Shown in pieces: positions 22,350 to 30,525 of a stretch of 64,000 nt of DNA. Made by a program: the position numbers and the translations under genes. Where the stretch lies: the NCBI GenBank assembly GCA_041490445.1, contig JBGPTF010000008.1, forward strand, positions 62,001 to 126,000, read 5' to 3'. This DNA comes from JBGPTF01 sp041490445. Its GTDB lineage: Bacteria > Acidobacteriota > Terriglobia > Acidiferrales > UBA7541. The notes below the pieces were generated by a model, which worked only from the letters and a program-made list of their open reading frames with translations, did no database searches and was not told the DNA's origin. Position 1 is the stretch's first letter, and the number at the start of each line of letters is the position of its first letter.

Positions 22350-24724
22350 CAATGCCCGCTCAGCGGAATCGGTTCGCGGATTTGGACGGGCGAGGCTGCC
22401 AGGCGGTCATAGATGATCCTGCCCTGACTATCATATCGCCCAAAGGTCAGCACTCCCGTCGGGCACATCTGTACGCAAGCCGAGCAGCGAACGCATTCAG
22501 GGTCTTCCATGGGCAGGCCCTTGTTGGCAAAATTCATGACGTCGATGCCCTGGTGGCACACGGACGTGCAGACGTTGCACGAGATGCATTTCTTCTTCTC
22601 CGGGAAAATCCGGTACTTCGAAAAGCGCGCGTAGATGTGCATCAACGCCGCGAGTGGACAGGCGAAGCGGCACCACACCCGGCCGCTGAACCAGAAATAC
22701 ATTCCCAGACCCACAACGCCCGCCAGGAAGATGTCGACGATGTGATAGTAGTTGAGCTGGACGCCGACAAACGACCAGCCATCCAGCAAGCCGGAAAACC
22801 ATTTCGCTGCGAGTCCGCCGGCAGTTGATTGCGGCCACACCCAGCTGACGATCCGTAAACCCACCAGGGCGAAGGCCACCAAAAGAATGATTTGTCCGAG
22901 CATGTTCACGCGGTTCGAGGCCGGCCCGTGCGGCATCTTGTCGCGATGCGTATCGCCCAGCGTTTCGGCCAGCCCTCCGCACGAGCAGACCCAGCCGCAG
23001 TACGCGCCCTTGCCCCAGCGGAGAACGATGAGCGGAATTATCACGAACGTCTGCACGAAGGAGATGGCAAGCCACCACCACATCGGCTGCTGCGTGAAAA
23101 CGTTCCAGATGAACAACGGCCACGCCAGGATCAGGCCAAAGGCGCGCCAGTATTCCCTTCCCTGGCCATAATTCGCGACGGGAAACAGCTGGTCCGCCAC
23201 ATGCTTCATCACGCCGGAATCAAACCAGCCGTTGTGACCCATCAGCGGCAGAACCACGTACGGCAGCAGAAGCAGCGGCATCACTTGAAATGCGATGAGA
23301 GACAACGTTTGCGCGCGCACGTAGGGCGTCTTGCGGCGCCGGATACGCAGCCAGCCGAAGATGACGATCAGGAGCGAGTAACCCGTGGAGTAGTAAAAGC
23401 CCGGCTCGGAGAGATCTAGCGCTAGCGTGCCGAGCAGCGTCCGCGGGTCCGCCGCCTGTGCGGCGATTCTTCCTCCCAGGTTGTGCAAGGCCGCTGAGAC
23501 GTTGTAGGGAAACCAGAGGTGTTGCTGGAACGCGTGATTCAGTGCACTGTTTGCTTTCCAAAGATAGAGAAAAAAACAGAACGCAAAGAAAGCGAGAAAG
23601 CCGGCCCAGGTCCTGACGGACCACTCCCCGCGAATGCCGAGGCCGGAACGCCGGAAAAAGTCGAGCGGGGCTTCGCGGCCGAGCATCGTGAACACAACGT
23701 CATTCGGTAGCTTCAATTCCTTGTTCCCGGAATCCTTCAGCGTGACGGAAGCGGGCTCAATCTTTGCGACACTGGTCCCGAGCAGTAGCCGGACGGAACC
23801 GGGCGGGTTGCTGCCGCGCATGTCGGAGCTGGCGGCGGTGGTCACGCGTTCCGAGGTGGGATGTTCCACGGCCACCACGGCCGACGGGTCCTTCACGAGC
23901 GCGTTCAGTTGCTCCAGGTTTTCCGGCTTGGGCCGCGCAAATTCCTTCTTCCGGTAACTCAGCGACACCTTCGCGCCGCATGCGGCCAGTGCGATGGCGG
24001 TTTCGAGCGCAGTGTCCCCTCCGCCGACGACCAGGGCCTCTTTGCCGCCGAAATCTTTGGGGTCGTAGAGGCGGTTGTACACCTTGTCGAGGTCCTCGCC
24101 GGGACAACCGAGCTTTCTGAAATTCCCGCTCCGGCCGATCGCCACAATGACGCGCCGCGCGCGGGTGACTTCCTTGTTGTCGTGGTGGAGGAGTATCGCG
24201 TCGCCCTTCCGCTCGATTCGCACAATGCGTTCGTGCGTGATTTCGATTCCCGCGACAGCGCGCTGCTGTTCCATCTCGGCGAGCAAGTCTTCCTTCACGG
24301 TGGCTTTGAATTGCAGGCCGCCCTCGAGGACCAGTTCCGTCGGATAGGTGTAAATCGGCTTGGCCTTCGGGAAATTCACCACGGTTGAGAATGTCTGCGT
24401 CGCCTCGAAAACCTGGAAGCGCAGGTTCGCCCTCTTCGCTTCGATCGCCGCAGAAACGCCGGCCACTCCTGCCCCCACAATCGCGAGATCGAGAACGCCA
24501 GGATCACCTGATTTGCCCGCGCGAAATTCCGGCTCCCGCAGGATGGCTCTGACGGCCCCCGCGCCGGTGCGAGACGAGAATTTCAGCAGGGGAATCCCCG
24601 TCAAATCGCCAACGATGCGGACGCCGGAAACCTTCGTCTCACCATTCTCGCCGCTGATCGGCAACTTTTCCACCGTGCCGGCGGGCCAGCGCGTGTGCAG
24701 CCAGTGCATGTAGCGCTTGATCAT
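22349..24724 (-). CDS. Fusion of FAD/NAD(P) oxidoreductase with NapH/NosR-like polyferredoxin membrane domain
   Basis: 791 residues. Residues ~80-350 form a two-dinucleotide-fold flavoprotein of the thioredoxin-reductase/YpdA type: LAIVGAGVAGVSAA binds FAD, and EALVVGGGDTALETAIAL is the second nucleotide fold. Several membrane helices follow (~375-400, 450-475, 490-515, 540-590, 625-700). CGWVCSCGGLAETLG in the membrane part and two clusters CxxCxxCxxxC (CISCNVCTSVCHQ, CVRCSACVQMCP) near the C-terminus are NapH/NosR-like. It probably moves electrons between NAD(P)H, flavin and the membrane or periplasm. I start at ATG 24724 (MIKRYMHWLHTRWPAG); an upstream in-frame ATG at 24802 gives a low-complexity extension. 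Confidence 0.86.
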   Translation of the reverse strand: MIKRYMHWLHTRWPAGTVEKLPISGENGETKVSGVRIVGDLTGIPLLKFSSRTGAGAVRAILREPEFRAGKSGDPGVLDLAIVGAGVAGVSAAIEAKRANLRFQVFEATQTFSTVVNFPKAKPIYTYPTELVLEGGLQFKATVKEDLLAEMEQQRAVAGIEITHERIVRIERKGDAILLHHDNKEVTRARRVIVAIGRSGNFRKLGCPGEDLDKVYNRLYDPKDFGGKEALVVGGGDTALETAIALAACGAKVSLSYRKKEFARPKPENLEQLNALVKDPSAVVAVEHPTSERVTTAASSDMRGSNPPGSVRLLLGTSVAKIEPASVTLKDSGNKELKLPNDVVFTMLGREAPLDFFRRSGLGIRGEWSVRTWAGFLAFFAFCFFLYLWKANSALNHAFQQHLWFPYNVSAALHNLGGRIAAQAADPRTLLGTLALDLSEPGFYYSTGYSLLIVIFGWLRIRRRKTPYVRAQTLSLIAFQVMPLLLLPYVVLPLMGHNGWFDSGVMKHVADQLFPVANYGQGREYWRAFGLILAWPLFIWNVFTQQPMWWWLAISFVQTFVIIPLIVLRWGKGAYCGWVCSCGGLAETLGDTHRDKMPHGPASNRVNMLGQIILLVAFALVGLRIVSWVWPQSTAGGLAAKWFSGLLDGWSFVGVQLNYYHIVDIFLAGVVGLGMYFWFSGRVWCRFACPLAALMHIYARFSKYRIFPEKKKCISCNVCTSVCHQGIDVMNFANKGLPMEDPECVRCSACVQMCPTGVLTFGRYDSQGRIIYDRLAASPVQIREPIPLSGH

Positions 24725-24811
24725 CGAACTCAACTTTCGCGATTCCCTTTCAGCGATTGGACGTTGCGAGCAAGACGAAGGACTCACCCGATGATCTAAC
24801 ACCTGTGCTCT

Positions 24812-25582
24812 TCACGACTTTGCCGCTCTTTCCGTGAGGGGCGTCCGGGCTACCCAAGCACGGCAATCGCCTCGCGAGCCAAACGAGTACTTGCCGATCG
24901 TGTAAAGGATTTTCACGCCCGCGCTTACGGCGCCTTTCAGGGTGCCGCTGATCTTCGATTGGCCGATGCGCGGCCGGTATCGGACAGGTACTTCGGTGAC
25001 TCGCAGTCCCGCACGCAGAGCCTTCACCTGCATCTCCACCGTCCAGCCATAGCTGCGGTCTTTCATGCCAAGGGCTTCGAGCGCGTCGCGGCGAATCGCG
25101 CGGAACGGGCCCAAATCACTAAACTGGTGGCCGAATCTCCAGCGAATCAGGGTCGTCGCCAGCCGGTTGCCCCAAATCTGCTGTCGGCTCAAGGCGCTGT
25201 TGGCAGAGCCATGCTGCGTCCGCGATCCGATCACCAGGTCGGATTCGTTCGCAAGGATGGGCGCAAGCAAGGCATCCATTTCTTCCGGATAATCGCTGTA
25301 ATCGGCGTCCATGAAAACGACCACATTGGTGAGCGGGTCCAGCGCTTTCAGGCCTGCCAAACACGCAGCCCCGTAGCCTCTCTCTGTCTCGCAGATGACC
25401 GTTGCCCCGCGCGACCGCGCCACCGCTGCGGTGTCGTCGGTGCTGCGGTTGTCCACGACGACCACCTGGTCCACGCTGCCCCGCGGAATATCTTGAAGAA
25501 CCCGGCCAATCGCCTGCTCTTCGTTGAGAGCCGGAATAATCACGGCGACGTGAGGGCGCACGCTCGCAGCCCGAGCGCTCAC
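24812..25582 (-). CDS. Glycosyltransferase family 2
   Basis: 256 residues, GT-A fold. HVAVIIPALNEEQAIGRVLQDIP at the N-terminus, VVVFMDADYSDYPEEMDALL with the DxD-like metal site, then SDLGPFRAIRRDALEALGM and GWTVEMQVKALRAGLRVTEVPVRYRPRIGQSKISG, typical of DPM1/undecaprenyl-phosphate-type GT2 enzymes. It lacks the C-terminal membrane helices of Dpm synthases. First gene of the operon with the FAD/FeS fusion (87 nt gap). Acceptor unknown. Confidence 0.9.
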   Translation of the reverse strand: MSARAASVRPHVAVIIPALNEEQAIGRVLQDIPRGSVDQVVVVDNRSTDDTAAVARSRGATVICETERGYGAACLAGLKALDPLTNVVVFMDADYSDYPEEMDALLAPILANESDLVIGSRTQHGSANSALSRQQIWGNRLATTLIRWRFGHQFSDLGPFRAIRRDALEALGMKDRSYGWTVEMQVKALRAGLRVTEVPVRYRPRIGQSKISGTLKGAVSAGVKILYTIGKYSFGSRGDCRAWVARTPLTERAAKS

Positions 25583-25693
25583 GCAGATCTCCGCGAGCCG
25601 CCACGCATAACGAGTGAATGCAGGGACCAGTCAAAGTTCATCTATAAGAGCCCCTTCAGACGCATGGATTGTAAGCGATGTGTTTGGAACTTT

Positions 25694-25715
25694 GGTAGGG
25701 GCGGTGGGGATCGAA
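25694..25715 (-). repeat. Detached 3' end of tRNA-Lys (candidate attachment-site copy)
   Basis: 22 nt identical to the 3' end of the tRNA-Lys genes, beginning GGTAGGGGCGGTGGGGATCG on the plus strand, with no tRNA body beside it. The flanking ACTTTG is shared with the sequence next to the tRNA at 29535. It marks the left edge of the segment that ends at the tRNA copy 28062-28133. The rest of the 268-nt gap before the 662-aa gene shows nothing recognisable. Confidence 0.75.
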
Positions 25716-25850
25716 AGCTGACCTACTTCACAAAGCCCCACGATTTCATGGCGTTGCTGAGAATTCGCGCGGCATCGGCGACCAGGCTGAATTGGAGAAT
25801 TGTAGATCTTCTTCGCGTGCTAGGGAACTAAGCTCTTAGCCACACCACGG

Positions 25851-27839
25851 TCAAGTGTCATCGAACTTCGTGTCGTGGTAAGCGATAGTCCAAACCGGCG
25901 TCCCCCCGCCGATCAACGCGAGGCGGAATCGCGACGCAATCTCGGGATTTCTCTGGCTCAGCGGTATTTCTGTTAGAGAAACGTCATACTGCATCACCGA
26001 CTGGAATGCGTGAGCACAACATTCTTCAACAAAGCAATAGATGCGTTCCGCGATATGAGCTACGAACTCTGTGACCGGCTGCCCGTCAACAGCTGGTTCA
26101 ATCGCCCGGACCCCCGCTCCATTCTGTTCGTATCGCACGCCGGGAACTACCCATGTGCCGTGCTCAAGGTCGTTTCTGCAATTGCTGAGACGTTCGGACC
26201 ACTTCGCACGCGTCTCAACCAGGTAATCGGCGAGCGGGGCATCCGTCTGCTTCAGCTTTGCAATGCCGTTCGCGAAGGCGTGCGGCTTTTGGTACAGGAA
26301 TCCGATATTCACGCCGAGAACGCTCAAGAGTTCCCGCATTTTGTCTTTGAAGACGCGCGAAGCTGTACTGACGAAGCTTTCGATTTGCGTCCGCAATTCC
26401 CGATCAATCGGTGTATCAACAAAAATATCGCCGTTCACATTTCGGGCACCTTCTCCGCGTGCAACAGCCTCGCTATGCGCCGAATACAATTGCGTCACTG
26501 ATCTTACCGTATCTCTGAGGCTTTCTAATCCTGCGTGAACGCCTTCGAATACCTTGTCAAACTTCTCTCTGAGCACCTTATCACCAATTGACTGGTTGCG
26601 CATCTCACAGATTCCCAGGAACAAGCGGGCCACGAACGGAGAGCTCGTTCCTTCGTTGCCTCGCTGTTCAACGACCAAATTAGGCCGCTTGTCGGGTATG
26701 ATCACGAGGTTCGACTGTCGTGCCATTCGGTTTGCCATCTCCTTGAATTGGTCCCGCGACATCGGAATCACGCCGGAAGTCTGTTCGCCCTGAAATCGGA
26801 CGATTGGCTCGCGGAGTGCGCTCTTCCCGGCAAAAACCAATAATGCTTCGATCGGAAACTGACCTTGGACTCGAACGACGCCCCCGTTCTGCCAAGGCAA
26901 ATATTGCACCTTTGCATGGAGGTTGCCCTGTTTATCCTCCACACGAAAGCTGAGTGGAAACAGGAACAATTCATCAAAGCGCATTGATGTCGGCACCGGG
27001 ACCAAATCGCCCTCTAAGTTGAATTGGAAAGCCGCAATCGGCATCCCGGTAGCGGGCATGTCCTTCACAATCTCCCTATACGGAGGAAGACCCACTCCTG
27101 GCTGGAAGAAATAAAGGTATGGAAATAAAACTGCGCACATCTTGTTTAACGCGAACGAAGCGTGCGCCCTTGCGAAAACGTGGATGTACATTGCCGCACG
27201 GTAAGAACCCTCACGCGCAGGCGGGAGAAAATCGCCAAGCGGCTTGTACGGGATCTGGCACATGAGGTTGACCGTACCGCGAGAAAGCACCACGATCATG
27301 TCCGGCCACTGAAGATAATTGTGATGGCCGTTCAGTCGTGAGACTTCTTCACCGAGCGCCTCAATCGGAATGTCTGAATCGACCGCAAAGATAATCCCCA
27401 TCGTCCCATTAGCCACGGGGGGGCCTTGGGGTACGCTCGGGGTGGGGCTTTTAGTGAGCGCCTTGACCCGCACGATTTTCTCGTAGGACCGACGCAATTC
27501 CTGTAGTCCGAGTTTTTCGTGAACATCAATCGCACACGCCAGGTTATCTGCCGGGACACGCTCGCTATCGTCCGGGGAAGTATAGATCAGCGATTCGAAG
27601 TGCAACGATTCAGCACCTGTTGAATCGAAGGCTTTGCCGCGAGTCGAGCGAAACGGCCAGGGCAGATATTCGCTGAGAAAAGCATTCAACAGTGCCCCAA
27701 GGCTTGAGCCTGGAACGCGTGAATCGGCGATCATTTTCGCCGCCGTAGCTCTAATCTCCGCTGAAACCGTGTTAGCGCTGAAGCGCCACTTGGGTTTGGC
27801 TTCGGTATCTTCGTTGCGTGCTTTGCCTGGCTCTGCCAT
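25851..27839 (-). CDS. Uncharacterised 662-aa protein in a tRNA-bounded segment
   Basis: No recognised family. Soluble, no signal or membrane segment. Residues ~45-200 hold an alpha/beta stretch (ALLNAFLSEYLPWPF, STRGKAFDSTGAESLHFESLIY, then WPDMIVVLSRG) that vaguely recalls the N-terminal nuclease-like fold of DUF6602 proteins, but the acidic catalytic pattern is not convincing. The C-terminal third is helical and contains SNCRNDLEHGTW, a HEPN-like RNxxxH arrangement. I start at ATG 27839; a GTG at 27872 is in frame. It is the only gene between a detached tRNA 3' end and tRNA-Lys copy 1, and is more AT-rich than the core genes. Probably acquired; function unknown. Confidence 0.7.
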   Translation of the reverse strand: MAEPGKARNEDTEAKPKWRFSANTVSAEIRATAAKMIADSRVPGSSLGALLNAFLSEYLPWPFRSTRGKAFDSTGAESLHFESLIYTSPDDSERVPADNLACAIDVHEKLGLQELRRSYEKIVRVKALTKSPTPSVPQGPPVANGTMGIIFAVDSDIPIEALGEEVSRLNGHHNYLQWPDMIVVLSRGTVNLMCQIPYKPLGDFLPPAREGSYRAAMYIHVFARAHASFALNKMCAVLFPYLYFFQPGVGLPPYREIVKDMPATGMPIAAFQFNLEGDLVPVPTSMRFDELFLFPLSFRVEDKQGNLHAKVQYLPWQNGGVVRVQGQFPIEALLVFAGKSALREPIVRFQGEQTSGVIPMSRDQFKEMANRMARQSNLVIIPDKRPNLVVEQRGNEGTSSPFVARLFLGICEMRNQSIGDKVLREKFDKVFEGVHAGLESLRDTVRSVTQLYSAHSEAVARGEGARNVNGDIFVDTPIDRELRTQIESFVSTASRVFKDKMRELLSVLGVNIGFLYQKPHAFANGIAKLKQTDAPLADYLVETRAKWSERLSNCRNDLEHGTWVVPGVRYEQNGAGVRAIEPAVDGQPVTEFVAHIAERIYCFVEECCAHAFQSVMQYDVSLTEIPLSQRNPEIASRFRLALIGGGTPVWTIAYHDTKFDDT

Positions 27840-28061
27840 CTCTCTAAACTCTATCCAAAGGGAAAAGCTCACACGACCTGGTTGCTCGAGTCTATCGCGC
27901 AGGGCCTAGACCAAAACGAGGCGAAAATTAACGCGCCGCTAGTGCCTGTTTTTCTCTCAACGCGAGATTATGGCAGAAGGAAGCGTCCTAGGCTATCCGG
28001 GCAAGCCGAATCGCTTTCTTGTAACAAACCGTGCCTTGTTCGCTTTGGTATCGCAAGAGAA

Positions 28062-28133
28062 TTTGGGCGGTGGGGATCGAACCCACGACCTTCGGCTTAA
28101 AAGGCCGCTGCTCTACCACTGAGCTACGCCCCT
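28062..28133 (-). tRNA. tRNA-Lys(TTT), copy 1, damaged acceptor stem
   Basis: 72-nt cloverleaf: 5' acceptor AGGGGCG, D arm GCTC/GAGC, anticodon loop CTTTTAA (TTT), T arm GTGGG/CCCAC with TTCGATC. The 3' acceptor strand is CGCCCAA, so pairs 1-72 and 2-71 fail (A-A, G-A). The other full copies have CGCCCCT or TGCCCCT. The altered 3' end fits replacement during insertion of the segment to its left. May be non-functional. Confidence 0.82.
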
Positions 28134-28147
28134 CGACGAGTGGAACG

Positions 28148-28178
28148 ATTCTAGCGTGTGCGGGGGGGAAGGCCGCAA
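28148..28178 (-). promoter_or_regulatory. Promoter of tRNA-Lys copy 1
   Basis: TTGCGG (28178-28173) and TAGAAT (28153-28148) with a 19-nt spacer, two more than in copy 3 because of a run of seven C residues. -10 box ends 15 nt upstream of the tRNA. Confidence 0.5.
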
Positions 28179-28192
28179 CCGCGCGGAGCGGC

Positions 28193-28291
28193 ATCACTCG
28201 TTGGATCGAGGAGTACAATAACGACCGGCCTCATCGCGGGTCCGAAGCCGCACCCCGCACGAGGCGTTCGTGGAGTTTGCAGCTGTACTAA
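28193..28291 (+). pseudogene. IS3-type transposase C-terminal remnant
   Basis: The frame reads ITRWIEEYNNDRPHRGSEAAPRT before a stop. The YNNDRPH block is the end of the DDE integrase core in IS3/IS481-type transposases. It abuts the tRNA promoter repeat directly, with no N-terminal part. The bases to about 28340 probably include the IS end. 28341-28421 shows nothing. Confidence 0.65.
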
Positions 28292-28421
28292 ATTCGGAGA
28301 CCCTGACTGTCTAAATTAGAGGGGAGCATTACATTTCCGAGTTGGCGACTACTCGTCGAGAATTGTCGGATTTGCTGGCGGACCCCTTGCAAAAGGTGGG
28401 AGGCTGGCGCCCGCATTCTTC

Positions 28422-29201
28422 TCAACTTGCCATTCGCGAAACCTCAGCTAAGCCATCAATGAACCAGTCGCCCAGGCCGTGCATGATCCCAACAATCCAA
28501 AGATTGCCAGAGCGCCTAAAAACAAGCGCAAATAATAAACCGATGGCGAATATCGCCGCAAATATCCATAAGTGGGACGGATTCATGCGCGCCGTCCTGA
28601 AGTGGTAGGCGTGCAGCGGACCAAACGTGAATATCAGATTACTCGCCAGAATCCCCGCGACAGGTCCCCAGCGGCGAGCAAGTTCGGTTTGAAGTACGCC
28701 ACGATACAGAAACTCTTGATAAAACCCCCAAATCATCTTCGGTACAAAGATGAACAAGCCAACACCCCACAAATGGGGACCCGCCCATAACGCTTTCAGA
28801 CTAGCAGACACAAAGAAGGAAAACACGACAACGGTTATCGGTACGATTTGTAGAAGATAGAACTTTTCTGTTTTTGACCAACGGAGCCACGAATAAAGTC
28901 CTAATTGCGACAGATGCACTCTAGCGAAGCTGATCACCAGATAGCAGGCCAATCCGGTCAACAGGCTTAGCTGCATCAGTGACCACCAATCACGACCGGC
29001 GATGGTCAACCATCGGGCGCCGACACCGAAAACGGGGCGCACAATTACTTCAAGGAAAAAAAAGACAAACAGCAGCTTAAGACCTTCTCCTGAAGAATAG
29101 GCTGGTGCTCGCGGCCGGTCGAATAGAAGCAGTTGACCACGCCAGAAAGGGCTGATTTGGGAAGTTTCAGAGTCAAAGAAAAGCTTTCGCGCAATGTTCA
29201 T
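28422..29201 (-). CDS. CPBP family intramembrane protease homologue
   Basis: 259 residues, about eight hydrophobic segments. CPBP/Abi motif 1 reads YQEFLYRG: the first of the two Glu residues (EExxxR) is Gln, the second and the Arg are kept. Motif 2 is FGPLH (FxxxH) and motif 3 HGLGD (HxxxN/D). The family includes CAAX-type proteases and bacteriocin self-immunity proteins; the Gln substitution makes proteolysis uncertain. The start ATG 29201 has AGAGGAG 5 nt upstream; an in-frame upstream extension to 29291 is rejected on that basis. Only gene between tRNA-Lys copies 1 and 2. Confidence 0.86.
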   Translation of the reverse strand: MNIARKLFFDSETSQISPFWRGQLLLFDRPRAPAYSSGEGLKLLFVFFFLEVIVRPVFGVGARWLTIAGRDWWSLMQLSLLTGLACYLVISFARVHLSQLGLYSWLRWSKTEKFYLLQIVPITVVVFSFFVSASLKALWAGPHLWGVGLFIFVPKMIWGFYQEFLYRGVLQTELARRWGPVAGILASNLIFTFGPLHAYHFRTARMNPSHLWIFAAIFAIGLLFALVFRRSGNLWIVGIMHGLGDWFIDGLAEVSRMAS

Positions 29202-29534
29202 CCGGACTCCTCTTAGCAAGACCGCCCAACTCTTGTTTAGATTAGCCCGCCTACCCCCCGATGGCGTCCGTCCCGGGACCATGCGCTCCAAGATTGCGGT
29301 TCGGATAAGCCGTCATTTTGAGGCTACGTAAGATGTATCATGGAAGTTCCCTTCAACTTCTTGGGCCGGCCGGTGGCCGCGCCCGAGTGACGGCGCAGTC
29401 GGAAACAATCTACTTGTCCGTACTACGCGCTCAGGAAAAAGTTGGGGTCAACTTGGGGCCAAAACCTAGGGCCTTCTAGACCCCAAACCGTGTCTCTCGG
29501 GTGGTAAGGGCAACGGACTCAACGGGACTTTGGG
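29202..29534. other. Gap between the CPBP gene and tRNA-Lys copy 2
   Basis: 333 nt with no gene. It holds the upstream region of the CPBP gene, a doubled TTGGGG motif near 29441-29460, and the palindrome CCTAGG at 29465-29470, 65 nt from the tRNA end. The last bases (GGGACTTTGGGTAG) resemble those next to the detached tRNA end at 25694. Confidence 0.5.
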
Positions 29535-29606
29535 TAGGGGCAGTGGGGATCGAACCCACGACCTTCGGCTCAAAAGGCCGCTGCTCTACCACTGAGCTAC
29601 GCCCCT
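29535..29606 (-). tRNA. tRNA-Lys(TTT), copy 2
   Basis: Complete 72-nt cloverleaf. Acceptor AGGGGCG pairs with TGCCCCT (one G-U at 7-66), discriminator A, anticodon loop CTTTTGA (TTT), T arm GTGGG/CCCAC. CCA is not encoded. Differs from copies 1 and 3 by A37 to G and the 7-66 pair. Confidence 0.9.
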
Positions 29607-29706
29607 CGACGAGTGGAACGATTCTAGCGTGTGCGGGGGGGAAGGCCGCAACCGCGCGGAGCGGCGCGAGACTGCGCGGACGAACACTCCATCAGCGAAC
29701 AGCACT
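29607..29706. repeat. Repeat upstream of tRNA-Lys copy 2 (tRNA promoter plus 43-nt tail)
   Basis: Near-identical to 51873-51970. It includes the promoter and the 43-nt tail 29664-29706, beyond which the two loci diverge: transposase remnant here, multicopper oxidase leader there. The promoter part is also shared with copies 1 and 3. Confidence 0.85.
29621..29651 (-). promoter_or_regulatory. Promoter of tRNA-Lys copy 2
   Basis: TTGCGG (29651-29646), 19-nt spacer, TAGAAT (29626-29621), 15 nt before the tRNA 5' end. Confidence 0.5.
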
Positions 29707-29707
29707 T

Positions 29708-30322
29708 CGGCCACATCCCAGCGAGAGACCATGTCGCGAGCCTCGAAGTGTTCCAGCACCACCCCGCGGGCCGGGCGCACTTCTTTGGTGTCGAGTTGGA
29801 CCAGATCCCCGGGCTGTCGAACGGGCCAAAAACGGGGCTTGCGGATGGCCCAGGGACGACCGCGCACGTTCCGACGACGGGTGGGTACCGCTTGCGACCT
29901 CGATGCCACCAGCACGCCGCGCCGTTTCAGATCGGCGAGGATGCGGCCGACCCTGGAAGTGGAAAGACAGAGGTTTCTGCGGCGGAGCAGCACGACTAGT
30001 TTGTCCTTGCCCCAGCGGGGATACTCGTGGCGCAGCGCCAGAACCGCTTGGGCCTGGGCGGCCGTCCAGGTGGGCTGTCGAAGCCGGTGCGGGCGATGCG
30101 AGCGGTCCTCCAGGGTGGCGAGGTTGTGCGGCTCATAGCGGCGCCACCAGCGATAGAAGGTTTGCCGACTGATCCCAAAGTGTCGGCACGTGAACGCCGC
30201 GTTGCGCCCTGACGGAGATAATGAGTCATCCACTGCAAGTGAAGCTGGCCGGTTCGGCTCAGCTCGCGCCCCACGCGCGAGAGCTCTCGCGCGTGGGGCA
30301 CCTTCCCCCATCGTATTTGCAT
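29708..30322 (-). pseudogene. IS481-like transposase, frameshifted and truncated
   Basis: N-terminal part of an integrase-type transposase. From ATG 30322 it reads IRWGKVPHARELSRVGREL to HYLRQG; an apparent 1-nt loss near 30207 moves the frame to RNAAFTCRHFGISRQTFYRWWRRYEPHNLATLEDRSHRPHR, a helix-turn-helix. The start of the DDE domain follows (PGDLVQLDTKEVRP, first Asp). Sequence stops resembling a transposase after MVSRWDVAEV, exactly where the tRNA-upstream repeat begins. The remaining two catalytic acids are absent. Dead remnant. Confidence 0.8.
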
Positions 30323-30428
30323 GGCGACACTCTACCCCGAGTGTCACCCATCATTCTGAACGAGAACACGGCCTAGACTGTTGATTTCAAACGCAGACAG
30401 AGTATTGGCGAAGCGCAGCCGTCACCGC

Positions 30429-30456
30429 TTGACGTTAGCAGCTATCATTTTAGTGT
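30429..30456 (+). promoter_or_regulatory. Promoter of the tetR-type regulator
   Basis: TTGACG (30429-30434), 16-nt spacer, TAGTGT (30451-30456). Weak -10 but placed ~70 nt before the ATG and overlapped by the putative operator at 30443-30461. Confidence 0.45.
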
Positions 30457-30461
30457 TACTA
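30443..30461 (+). promoter_or_regulatory. Putative TetR operator site 1 (autoregulation)
   Basis: TATCA-N8-TTACTA. The same pattern, TATCA-N8-TGACTA, occurs at 32589-32607 (inverted) and 48933-48951. Location across the -10 region of the regulator gene fits self-repression. Confidence 0.5.
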
Positions 30462-30525
30462 TCGCAATGCGAGATAGGCGCTCATCGTTCCGCGCCATGC
30501 AATCAATCCAGGAGAAGATCAAATC

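Noticed and set aside
28031..28291. Plus-strand frames reading GIEPTTFGLKGRCSTTELRP at 28.0 kb, 29.5 kb and across the other tRNA copies
   Set aside because: This peptide is the well-known false translation of the antisense strand of tRNA genes, not a protein.
29708..30322. Programmed frameshifting in the transposase
   Set aside because: The gene is also cut off before the second and third catalytic acids, so it is a decayed remnant regardless of the shift.
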